DNA from: Hemileia vastatrix
Lineage: Eukaryota > Basidiomycota > Pucciniomycetes > Pucciniales > Zaghouaniaceae
Direction of reading: 5' to 3'
Assembly: GCA_030280995.1 (NCBI GenBank)
Contig: JASXTE010000015.1
Span: forward strand, 434,001 to 498,000
DNA length: 64,000 nucleotides
This document shows positions 19,992 through 28,744 of this stretch, one piece after another. The stretch's first letter is position 1; the number at the start of each line of letters is the position of its first letter. The translations under genes and the position numbers were made by a program. The notes beneath the pieces are model-generated. The model was not told the DNA's origin and ran no database searches. It was given only the letters and a program-made list of their open reading frames with translations.

Positions 19992-21128
19992 TATGGTAAG
20001 GTAAACTCTTACAGTCGCCTTGATGTAAGCAGAATCCGGAGGAGATGTGTGGATTTAGCTGAAAACCCCGTCCTTCTAATAAAAATCACAAAAATGGGAA
20101 TTCTAAATCACTAAGCTAACCAGTCTACTTGGATCTGATTGATAAAAATAATGAAACTCTAAAATATTTAACGCTTATTTAGATTTAAATAAAAGTGGCT
20201 TTTGAGAAAGAAATACTGATAACAACAATTAAGGTGTACCAGTGAAAGATCTGAAAAGATTGACTTTTATGTTTTTATAATAATTTGAATTTTTATGAGA
20301 CAGCAATAATCAAGTCCCAGTGATGAAGACCTTTCTAAAGATACCCTGTTTGAAGTGTGATTTAAATTGTTGAGTAGTATTTCTAAAATGTTATATATAA
20401 AATATAAAGTTATAAGGGTATTACAATTTATTTAATTTGTTGAGTAATAAAAAATGAGACCGTGGTGGTTAAAGATTAAGCTGTATGCTTTTTAATGATT
20501 GTAAGATGATTCCCAATTTCGAGTCTGAGAGACTCTTAAGTATACCTAGTCACGTGCCTAAGTTTTCCCCTCCAGAGCTCACCCAGAGTTAATCTGGAGC
20601 CCGTATGGAGCTCGTACAGAGTCCATACGGAGTCGAAGTGGAGTCCAAAGGAAGTCCGTCTGGACTCAATTAGAACCTTTAAAACTATAATAAAAAATCT
20701 AGAAAAATTACACACAATAGTAACACTTCCCCTTTACATTTCGAGCTATTTTTCGTAGCCTGCGCAGCTCTAATCATCCCATGAAAATTCATCAAAGTTA
20801 AGTAATTTCTAAAAACGTAAATATTTCTATAAATCTTTAAAATTCATTTAAAAATATAAGAAAAATAGTAAAAATTCTGGGAAAATTTCCCAAGGTTCTT
20901 GAGTGACTCGACTTGATACTTATAAATTCTTCAGACCGTAAAAATAAGTTTTCTCTGTAAAATAAATTGTTTTGGCGTAGTCATTCGCTCTTGACCGATT
21001 TCTTCATATTTAAAACTCAAATAAATTAAATAAAACCCTTTTATAAAAAAAATAATAAAACCAATCTTGCAAGCCGTAATAATTCCATTTACGTACTTAG
21101 GTGCCATACTAAACTTTAGGCTACCACA
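19992..21128 (-). repeat. M 5' LTR
   Basis: 1137 bases, followed on the sense strand by the primer-binding site. Flanked on the right by ACGT. The U3 part has a cluster of CGGAGTC-like repeats at about 20600-20665. Confidence 0.92.
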
Positions 21129-22062
21129 ACGTCAGCCAAAAATTGTGCCAGTGTCATTGCGGATCTTTTCAATATTCACTTTGATGACTCTGACATGTCG
21201 GTCTCCATTAAAGATTTTCGGTCAACCCTTAAACTCCTTAATGAAGTATCCCCATCTCTCTTCACTGGCGAAGTTCTCTCCACTATTATTGCCTTTTACA
21301 TTTTACATCACCTCCCAGAATCTTATTGCAACGTCGCTCATCTAATCTTCACAAATATTAAAGTTACTAAAAAGACTCCAACAATTGGATAAGTCCTATC
21401 AGAGGTCGAAAAAGACTGCAGAAGACAAAAAATGGAACCTGCTAAATCAAGTATGGCATTTAACGTTTGAAACAAATATCTGTGCCACAACGGTAAGCAT
21501 AATCCTTTGGCACCACATTTGGAAGCTACCTGTTTTCAACTTCATCAAGAAAAAAGGGACGAATACCATAAAAGAAGAAAGGAGAATAAACAAAAGGAAG
21601 GCAAGGCTCTGTCAATACTCACTACCATCAACAACACTTCCATTCTTGACAGTGGAGCCTCCCATTCTCTCTTCAATGACAGACAATTTTTCACATCTAT
21701 CTCTCCTTCCTCAAAATCCTTAATAACTGCCAACGGACAGATTATTCAAGCACACAGAATTGGGACTGTTGACTGAATTATTAATCAGAAGCATTTGCCA
21801 ATAACCAATGCCTTAGATGTTCCTGATTTCCAATCCAATCTTATTTTGGCAGCTTGATTTTTACGTCAAAACTTCATTGTCAAAGGTTGTGGGAATACAG
21901 CCAAATTATTTGACAGAAAAAATAACTTCATTATTGAATGCTCTTTGGAAGACAATGTACTCTTGTTTCCTCTTGAATGTCCTGGAGTGGATAACGCTGT
22001 TGTTTCCACAAAATCCCTTCTAAAACTACATAATGCTTCAGGACATCCAAACAACGACACGG
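21129..22062 (+). pseudogene. gag: Copia gag end, CCHC knuckle, protease and pre-integrase segment
   Basis: Continues the copia Gag after M: TSAKNCASVIADLFNIHFDD, FYILHHLPESY. After shifts, a knuckle-like CHNGKHNPLAPH...CFQLH (21485-21540), then the protease ILDSGASHSLF (about 21640-21665, catalytic DSG) and SLLKLHNASGHPNND (pre-integrase) up to 22058. The last codons read NND and the frame is cut by P at 22063. At least four frame breaks. A GKHNP-type knuckle is, to my recollection, common in rust-fungus copia elements. Confidence 0.75.
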
Positions 22063-23141
22063 TGTGGTAGCCTAAAGTTTAGTATGGCACCTAAGTACGT
22101 AAATGGAGTTATTACGGCGTGCAAGATTGGTGTTATTATTTTATAAAAGGGTTTTATTAAATTTATTTGAGTCATAAATATAAAGAAATTTGGTTAAAAG
22201 CAAATGCCTACACAAAATCAATTTATTTTACGGAGAAAACTTATTTTTATAGTCTTAAAAATATATAAGTATCAAGTCGAGTCACTCAAGAACCTTGGGA
22301 AATTTTCCCAGAATTTTTACTATTTTTCTTATATTTTTAAATGAATTTTAAAGATTTATAGAAATATTTACGTTTTTAGAAATTACTTAACTTTGATGAA
22401 TTTTCACGGGATGATTAGAGCTACGCAGGCTACAAAAATTAGTTTGAAATGTAAAGGGGAAGTGGCTCTATCATGTGTAATTTTTCTAGATTTTTTGTTA
22501 TAGTTTTAAAGGTTCTAATTGAGTCCGGACGGACTCTGTTTGGACTCTGCTTTGACTCCATACAGGCTCTGGAGGGGAAAACTTAGGCACATGACAAGGA
22601 ATACTTAAGCGCCTCTCAAACTCGAAATTGAGAGGGGGGGATAGATCATACAGCTTAATCATTAACCACCACGGTCTTATTTTTTATTACTCAACAAATT
22701 AAATAAATTTGTAATACCCTTATAACTTTAATTTTATTTATAACATTTTAGAAATACTACTGAACAATTTAAATCACACTTCATACAGGGTATCTTTAAA
22801 AAGGTCTTCATCGCTGGGACTTGATTATTGCTGTCTCATAAAAACTCAAATTATAATAAAAACATAAAAGTCAATCTTTACAGATCTTTCACTGGTACAC
22901 CTTAATTGTTGTTATCAGTATTTCTTTCTCAACAGCCACTTTTACTTAAATCTCAATAAGTGTTAATTATTTTAGAGTTTCATTATTTTTATCAATCAGA
23001 TCCAAGTAGAATGGATAGCTTAGTGATTTAGAATTCCCATTTTGTTATTTTTATTGGAAGGACGGGGTTTTCAGCTAAATCCACACATCTCCACCGGATT
23101 CTGCTTACAGCAAGGCAACTGTAAGAGTTTACCTTACCATA
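22063..23141 (+). repeat. P 5' LTR
   Basis: 1079 bases, TGTGGTAG...TTACCATA. Compared with the 3' LTR it lacks about 35 bases of the CGTACGGACTC-type repeats (near 22560). Followed by GT and the primer-binding site. Confidence 0.92.
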
Positions 23142-23318
23142 GTTGGCGCCCAACGTGGGGTATGAAATCTCTAGCTTCTTCTAGGACTTACTTGGATCTA
23201 GGACTTTGTTAATAGCCTGCAAGAGGCTTATTCTCTGGAACTCTAATTGGATTTTTGTTATTGGCCTGCAAGAGGCTTGTTATTTTAACGGTTGTTAACG
23301 CTTTTTTTATGTTTTGGG
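23142..23318 (+). promoter_or_regulatory. P leader with primer-binding site and twin short hairpins
   Basis: TGGCGCCCAACGTGGGG at 23144-23160 is the primer site, identical to M. Two copies of a motif with arms AGCC/GGCT (first) and GGCC/GGCT (second) around TGCAAGA-like loops lie at 23214-23229 and 23263-23278. Twin leader hairpins could serve RNA dimerisation or packaging; this is inference. Confidence 0.7.
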
Positions 23319-24239
23319 ATGTCTTCTACTATTGGAACTGCTGTGTTGGCTGCTGGTGTACCTGTTAGGGCATCAGTAAGGATTGTATCTTGGGTTGGGC
23401 CCAAGTTTTCTGGAGATGATTTAGAAGGATTTTTACATAGGTATGAAACTGCAGCTGTGATTGATGGTGCTTTACCTTTGGATATGGTGAAGCAGATTAG
23501 GTTCTTTATTTTGGACAGAGAGGTGGAAAAGAAGGTTATTTCTATGGATAGTTATAAAGATCAAGATTGGAGAAAGCTCAAGATGGAAATGGAAAAAAGG
23601 TGGCCAAAAGTTTATTCATTGGAGGATCTAAAGGATATAGCTAGGAAATGGGAATCAAAAGGTGGTGTAACATCTCTGCATCAGTATCATCAGTTTATGG
23701 TTGAATTTCAGGTGGTTCTGAATTATTTGTTGGAGTATGAAATTTTATTTCATGATAATTCATCAAAGTATGTTTATTGGGGTGCCATGGGGGAAAAGGT
23801 TAAGAAAGATGTTTTGATGGTGCTTATTAAAGCAAATTTAATGAAGGATCTTCCAGATGGAGAAACTAGGATTCCTGGTATGGAGGTGCTAAAGAAGGTT
23901 CTTTTGGAACATCTGGATACTCATAACTCTGTTGATTTGGACTCTGGAGAAGAAACTGAGGTCGCTCAAGAGATAGAAGAGGATGGTGTAAAAGAACTAG
24001 TTACTGATGATATTTCGGATTCAGCCATTCCTGAAGATTTTGTCCAGCCTGAAGATATTATTTTTGTTGACTCTTCTGTTTGGAAAGAAGAGGTTTCTGA
24101 AGATGAAGATATTATTGTCACTGATGAAGAAAATTTGGATGTTGGGGATAATATTTACCTCAGGTTTTGTCTTCAAAAGGGGAGACTGTCTGCAATTCAG
24201 ATGTGGATATGGTTTATGAATCTGGTATATGTATGGTAA
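23319..24239 (+). CDS. gag: P gag: capsid with a new acidic tail
   Basis: Start at 23319 (MSSTIGTAV) by alignment with M. Residues about 25-200 match the family capsid: VSWVGPKFSGDDLEGFLHRY, DMVKQIRFFILDREVEKKVI, LMKDLPDGETRIPGMEVLKK. From about residue 215 the sequence leaves M and becomes strongly acidic (EETEVAQEIEED, EEVSEDEDIIVTDEENLD). No CCHC knuckle is present. The frame then appears to shift into the ORF at 24167. A Gag without nucleocapsid would depend on related elements for RNA packaging. Confidence 0.8.
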   Translation: MSSTIGTAVLAAGVPVRASVRIVSWVGPKFSGDDLEGFLHRYETAAVIDGALPLDMVKQIRFFILDREVEKKVISMDSYKDQDWRKLKMEMEKRWPKVYSLEDLKDIARKWESKGGVTSLHQYHQFMVEFQVVLNYLLEYEILFHDNSSKYVYWGAMGEKVKKDVLMVLIKANLMKDLPDGETRIPGMEVLKKVLLEHLDTHNSVDLDSGEETEVAQEIEEDGVKELVTDDISDSAIPEDFVQPEDIIFVDSSVWKEEVSEDEDIIVTDEENLDVGDNIYLRFCLQKGRLSAIQMWIWFMNLVYVW

Positions 24240-24487
24240 ATTTGTTTCAATCTCAGGAAGAGATTTTTATGGAGGATATGGTTTTTCCTGCACTAATAGA
24301 GAGTTTAGTGCCATTGGACAATAGGGTGCATAAAGTGGATGCACTCATATTTTGGAAAAAGGTAGTTTATTTTTTATGTCCTTTTATAGGACAAATTCTG
24401 GGAATTTATTTTTGGGTTTTATGGAATCGGTGGATAAGCCCTTGGGGAAAAATTATGGATTATCTCCAGGGGATATCAAGAATTTAA
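24167..24487 (+). CDS. P-specific ORF with a predicted membrane segment
   Basis: 106 codons overlapping the gag end in another frame. The first part continues the acidic style of the Gag tail (NLFQSQEEIFMEDMVFPAL), so one frameshift may link them. Residues about 68-92 form a hydrophobic run, VVYFLCPFIGQILGIYFWVL, with flanking Lys and Arg, like a single transmembrane helix. No homologue occurs in M, K or H. I do not recognise it; calling it an envelope gene would be unsupported. Confidence 0.4.
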   Translation: MSSKGETVCNSDVDMVYESGICMVNLFQSQEEIFMEDMVFPALIESLVPLDNRVHKVDALIFWKKVVYFLCPFIGQILGIYFWVLWNRWISPWGKIMDYLQGISRI

Positions 24488-24543
24488 TTCCTCCGAAATG
24501 AGGATAAACTACCTAAACTCAGCTGAAATTTTTTTTTATCGTT

Positions 24544-25296
24544 ATGTATTCAATTTATTCAGGATTCAAATTATTATGGATGCCCTCATTTTTTGGGGTA
24601 GCAGGGGCTGATCACTCTAATGTTGTAATCTCTCCTCAGGATGAGATCCCGGATTGCAATAGGTCAGCTCACTTGGAGATAATTCTAGTGGATTCTCAAT
24701 TATTTTCTGTTGATATTTCTTTTGAGTGCGAATACGTTATGGACTTTTCTATATGTTTATTGGATTTGCCCTGTTTTTCTATTAAATTTAAAAATGGTGA
24801 AAAAGGCAAATTGGGCCAAATTAGGTTGGATAAAAATTGGAAGGGTATGTTTTATTACCTCCAGCAAGAGGTTAAACTGCAAGTATCTCCTTCTATTATG
24901 GACCTCCAGCAAGAGGGTAAACTGCAAAAATCACATCAAAATCCAATAAAAAATCTCAGTATAATTAAAACTCAAAAAAATAATTTTTGTGAAAATTCAA
25001 TTCCGGTCCTCCAGCAAGAGGTTAAACTGCCAACTTTCTTTACGGGTGATTTACTGTTGAATAAGGGAAGCAAAGGTGTTGGAAAATCTGTTTATAAATT
25101 AGACGAGGGAAAGGAGAAAAGGGTAAAATTTAAAAATGAAATAAAATATTTTTCTAATTTTTCTTATTCTGATTCTGATGGTGAAGAAGATTTAATTGAT
25201 GAAATTTTTAATGGCGAAACAAAAGTAAATGTTTTACCTCAAGTTTATTTAGATGTGGACGCAGCCAAATATAAGAAAGTAGCAAATAAATTTTGA
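24544..25296 (+). CDS. P pre-RT linker carrying stem-loop repeats
   Basis: An open frame of 250 codons through the conserved inter-ORF block (24582-24705) into the linker equivalent to M's 16469-16963. Stem-loop motifs at 24858, 24903 and 25008 are translated as LQQEVKL, LQQEGKL and LQQEVKL; one more precedes the ORF at 24490. It ends DAAKYKKVANKF. That this block is open here but closed in M and K suggests the first third is not protein coding. Confidence 0.5.
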   Translation: MYSIYSGFKLLWMPSFFGVAGADHSNVVISPQDEIPDCNRSAHLEIILVDSQLFSVDISFECEYVMDFSICLLDLPCFSIKFKNGEKGKLGQIRLDKNWKGMFYYLQQEVKLQVSPSIMDLQQEGKLQKSHQNPIKNLSIIKTQKNNFCENSIPVLQQEVKLPTFFTGDLLLNKGSKGVGKSVYKLDEGKEKRVKFKNEIKYFSNFSYSDSDGEEDLIDEIFNGETKVNVLPQVYLDVDAAKYKKVANKF

Positions 25297-25853
25297 CCTA
25301 TTAATGAACTGCTACCTGCTGAATTAAATCCACCCTTGAGAAGACCAAGGTTATCAAGAGATCCTTATGAAAGCCCCTTGGAAAGAATCCACCTGAATTT
25401 TCTGAGACGTCAAGAATCACTTTTGAGAGACTGGGTGTTGTTAATTTTTGACCTGATGGTTGGTTGTCTGGAGAAGAGAAGAAGTTGTTGTTGGATGTGA
25501 TGGTCAAGCGAGAGAAGGCCATTGCTTTTGTAGAAGAGGAGAGGGGTGTGTTGAAGCATTCCTATGGGGAGCCTTACAAGATTCCTGTGGTATGTCATGA
25601 ACCGTAGCAGCAGAAACCAATTCCTATTCCGGCTGCATTAAAAGAAGCCTATATTGAAGTTGTCAGAGAACGGATACGCACTGGACTGTATGAGCAACCA
25701 ACGTCAAGTTATTCTAGTCCGGTAATTTGAATCAAGAAACCAAATGGCAAGCTTAGAGTTGTTCATGATCTTAGGGAATTAAATAGGGTTACAATAAAGG
25801 ATTCTGGGATTCCACCTAGTGCTGAAGAGTTTGTTTAAGCGTTTGCAGGGAGA
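25297..25853 (+). pseudogene. pol: P reverse transcriptase N-terminus with stops
   Basis: Colinear with residues 1-165 of M's RT ORF (RRPRLSRDPYESPL, VVNF-PDGWLSGEEKKLLLDV, KLRVVHDLRELNRV). Stops replace residues in NF*PDGW, HEP*QQKP (Trp to TAG), PVI*IKK and FV*AFAG, and there is a shift near 25380. So P cannot make full RT although the downstream part is open. Confidence 0.8.
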
Positions 25854-27980
25854 GTGTGTTATGGTTTGGGAGATATTATGGGTGGATATGATGAAAGAGA
25901 GTTACATCCGGACTCAAGGCCTCTCACTACATTCGATACACCACTAGGACGTTTACAGTTAACAAGATTACCTCAAGGAGCAACAAATTTGGTTGCAGTT
26001 TATCAATCTCAGATGGCTTGGATCCTTCAAGATGAAATTCCACAATACGCTGGAATCTTTATAGATGATGGAGGAATTAAGGGACCAACAACCGACTATG
26101 ATAACCAGGTGTTGGAAGAGAATCCCGGAATACGCAAATTCATTTGGGAGTTTGCAATTACATTAGAAAGAATCTTGTTTAGAGTTGAAGAGGCTGGTTT
26201 AACTATTTTAGGTTCAAAATTTTCATGTTGTGTGCCAGCCTTAGAAATATTAGACCATGTGGTATATAGAGAGGGTAGGATTATGTCCAAGAAGAAAGTT
26301 AACAAAATTCAGTCCTGGCCAAGACCCAAGAATACGACCGAAGTCAGAGGGTTTTTAGGCGTTTGCGTATATGTTAGAATGTTTATTAAGGACTTTTCTT
26401 CATTGGCAGCTCTATTGAGACGGTTAACGAGAAAGGATGCAGACTGGGAGTGGGATGAAGAGTGTGAGAAGGCGTTTGTGAAGTTGAAGGAGGTTTTGGG
26501 GAAGGATTTAGTCCTACACAAGTTGGATTATGGAAAAAATTCTGGCAGAAGATATTTAGCAGTTGATTCAAGTCAGATTGCAGCTGGGGCGGTTTTGTCT
26601 CAGATGGATAAAGCTGGTTACATCAGGCCAGTTAGGTATGAATCTGTAGTATTTACTGAGGTCAAATCAAGATATTCTCAACCAAAATTGGAATTATGTG
26701 GTGTGGCAAAAATACTGAAGAAACTTCAGCATATTTTGTGGGGGCAACATTTTGAGTTGCAAGTGGATGCGAAATCGTTAATCCAGATCATTAATTCCCC
26801 AAGTTTACCGAATGCACCCATGACAAGATGGGTAGCTTTTATTCAACATTTTTCGTTTGATTTAGTTCATAAGCCTGGCAAAACTTTTACTATGCCAGAT
26901 GGTTTATCAAGGAGACCACCCACTGATGAAGATTCAGACTCAGAAGAGTTCGATGAAGATATACCTATTATCAAAGCCAGAACTAAAGGAGCTGAAGACT
27001 TTCCATACCTCCCCTATGAGGTAAAACTGGCAGGATTATTGTGTTTAGATTATGGAGATGGTGACCTCCACCAAGAGGATAAACTGGAAAATAGTTTTTA
27101 TGTTAATAAAGGTGTTGGAAAAGGTGTAGATAAATTCGGTAGAAAGGAGGTAGAAGAAGATGTGGTGTATGTAGAGGAAGATGGATTGGTAGTGTGGGAT
27201 AGTAGTAAGTTAAGGAATGGTGTATATGTTGGAGAATTAGAGAATTTAAATAAAAGGGTGGATAAAGAGAAAGAGGTATTTTCAAATACAGTTTACGAAG
27301 GATCCAAAGGTTCAGAAGAAAAATGTCAAAATAGCTCGATTAAAGATTTATTTATGGGTCAAAGATTATTGGCTCATTCATGTGCAGGTGATATTGGTGA
27401 TAGAGAAGTCCCTATTGATGTTATATTAATCGATTTTCAAGATGAAGTCTGGGGTCAGACTGGTTTTTATTTTTTGTTAGTCAAATATTTGTTGACTTTA
27501 GAGAGGCCAGAAGATTGTGAAGACGATGAATGGGTGGCTATCAAGAGGAAGTCATCTACGTTTTACCTATCTGATCGACGTTTAATGAGGAGAAGGTATC
27601 CAAATCCTCAAGTAGTTATAACTCAAGAGAAGGGGCAAGAATTCCTTTTGAAATCACTGCATGAAGATCTCGGGCATAGAGGCGTTGGAGAAACATTTAG
27701 AAGAATTTCTGATCGATTTTGGTGGCCTGGCATGAAGATGGCTGTTAAACAGTGGGTTCAGTCATGCGAAGAATGTCAAAGACGAAGTTATTTAAGGCCA
27801 AAAGAACCTGGACGCGTGACCGGTGAATATACGCTCTTTTGGAGAGTTAGTTTAGATGCCGTTCATATAAAAGAGGGACGGTATAAATATTTAATTGTGG
27901 CCAGAGATGATTTATCTGGTTGGGTAGAGGCAGCGCCTCTTATTAATTTAACTGCCAAAAATGTGGCAGAATTTTTTTGA
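25854..27980 (+). CDS. pol: P reverse transcriptase, RNase H and integrase N-terminal half
   Basis: A 708-codon open frame, the longest pol piece of this family here. RT motifs YGLGDIMGGYDE and FIDDGGIKG; RNase H LAVDSSQIAAGAVLSQ and KPGKTFTMPDGLSRR; an acidic linker with two translated stem-loop motifs (27008 and 27065); then integrase HEDLGHRGVGETFRR, SCEECQRRSY and SLDAVHIKEG with the first Asp. It ends by a shift in AEFF near 27975. Unlike M, protein continues from RT to integrase without a stop, showing that the linker is part of one polyprotein. Confidence 0.9.
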   Translation: MCYGLGDIMGGYDERELHPDSRPLTTFDTPLGRLQLTRLPQGATNLVAVYQSQMAWILQDEIPQYAGIFIDDGGIKGPTTDYDNQVLEENPGIRKFIWEFAITLERILFRVEEAGLTILGSKFSCCVPALEILDHVVYREGRIMSKKKVNKIQSWPRPKNTTEVRGFLGVCVYVRMFIKDFSSLAALLRRLTRKDADWEWDEECEKAFVKLKEVLGKDLVLHKLDYGKNSGRRYLAVDSSQIAAGAVLSQMDKAGYIRPVRYESVVFTEVKSRYSQPKLELCGVAKILKKLQHILWGQHFELQVDAKSLIQIINSPSLPNAPMTRWVAFIQHFSFDLVHKPGKTFTMPDGLSRRPPTDEDSDSEEFDEDIPIIKARTKGAEDFPYLPYEVKLAGLLCLDYGDGDLHQEDKLENSFYVNKGVGKGVDKFGRKEVEEDVVYVEEDGLVVWDSSKLRNGVYVGELENLNKRVDKEKEVFSNTVYEGSKGSEEKCQNSSIKDLFMGQRLLAHSCAGDIGDREVPIDVILIDFQDEVWGQTGFYFLLVKYLLTLERPEDCEDDEWVAIKRKSSTFYLSDRRLMRRRYPNPQVVITQEKGQEFLLKSLHEDLGHRGVGETFRRISDRFWWPGMKMAVKQWVQSCEECQRRSYLRPKEPGRVTGEYTLFWRVSLDAVHIKEGRYKYLIVARDDLSGWVEAAPLINLTAKNVAEFF

Positions 27981-28003
27981 ATAATTGGGTATATAGGTAA
28001 GGG

Positions 28004-28744
28004 GTGATGAAGTTGGTAACGGTAGATGGAGGTCCTAAATTTGGGACAGAGTTTAAAGAGGCCGTATTGAAAGTTGGATCAAAGGTTAGGGTAGCAACCC
28101 CATATTATCCTGAAGCTGAAGGCATGGTTGAAACAGGGAATCAAGTTATTAAGGATGCTTTAGTTAAATTGTGTGGGACAAGTGCCGAAAAGTGGAGGCA
28201 CTATTTACCTTTTGTTTTATTTGCTGATCAAATCCCTGCCAAAAAGACGACCGGATTTTCACCTTATGAACTTGTTTTTGGACAGAAAGCAGTTTTACCG
28301 GTTGATTTAGAAGCTGAATCATATTTTGGAGCTGGCTGGGACACGGTCAAAACTACTGAAGAATTATTGTGTGCAAGAATGATGCAGCTAGAAAAGAAAG
28401 AAGAATATTTAGAAAAGGCATATTACCGGATGATGAAGATCAGAAACCAATCAGTTAGATATTGGGATGAGTGGTTGGCACATCGATTAAGGAAACCTTT
28501 GAACCCAGGTGATATGGTATTGGTGTATAATAGGAGTTTGGAAAGTCAGTGGGGAAAAATGTTTGCAGATAGGTGGAATGGACCGTATAAAGTTAATGAG
28601 AAAGTTTCTGGCGGTTCATATGTGCTAGAAGAGTTGGATGGAGTAGTATTGAAGAAGAGGGTAGTGGCCAATGAAGTGAAACGGTTCTATCCTAGAGGCA
28701 CCAGGAGTGCCGAAGTATACCTCCGCAACGAGCATAAACTATGA
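28004..28744 (+). CDS. pol: P integrase, core end and C-terminal domain
   Basis: VDGGPKFGTEF (second Asp), PEAEGMVETGNQ (Glu), KKTTGFSPYELVFGQKAVLPVDLE, RLRKPLNPGDMVLVYNRSLE and VLEELDGVVLKKRV. This is the uninterrupted version of the site where H entered K (between AVLP and VDLE) and where G entered H (at GDMVLVY). It ends RSAEVYLRNEHKL, itself encoded by a stem-loop motif (28720). No chromodomain. Confidence 0.88.
   Translation: MMKLVTVDGGPKFGTEFKEAVLKVGSKVRVATPYYPEAEGMVETGNQVIKDALVKLCGTSAEKWRHYLPFVLFADQIPAKKTTGFSPYELVFGQKAVLPVDLEAESYFGAGWDTVKTTEELLCARMMQLEKKEEYLEKAYYRMMKIRNQSVRYWDEWLAHRLRKPLNPGDMVLVYNRSLESQWGKMFADRWNGPYKVNEKVSGGSYVLEELDGVVLKKRVVANEVKRFYPRGTRSAEVYLRNEHKL

Larger units (their letters stand above)
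9337..21128 (-). mobile_element. Ty3/gypsy element M, full length
   Basis: Two LTRs (9337-10438 and 19992-21128) of sense-strand form TGTGGTAG...TTACCATA. Flanks are ACTT (9333-9336) and ACGT (21129-21132), read as a four-base duplication with one later change; deleting M plus one copy restores the copia gag frame. Same family as P, opposite orientation. Contains gag, protease, RT-RNase H and integrase; it lacks the antisense six-cysteine gene because of an internal deletion. Confidence 0.9.

Noticed and set aside
9333..21132. Five-base duplication for M using LTR ends TGGTAA...TACCA
   Set aside because: Flanks CTTTA and CAACG do not match and the copia frame is not restored. Extending the LTR by two bases at each end gives ACTT/ACGT and a restored frame.
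24167..24487. Envelope-like gene in P
   Set aside because: One hydrophobic run and no signal peptide, cysteine pattern or position after pol. The evidence is too weak for an envelope call.
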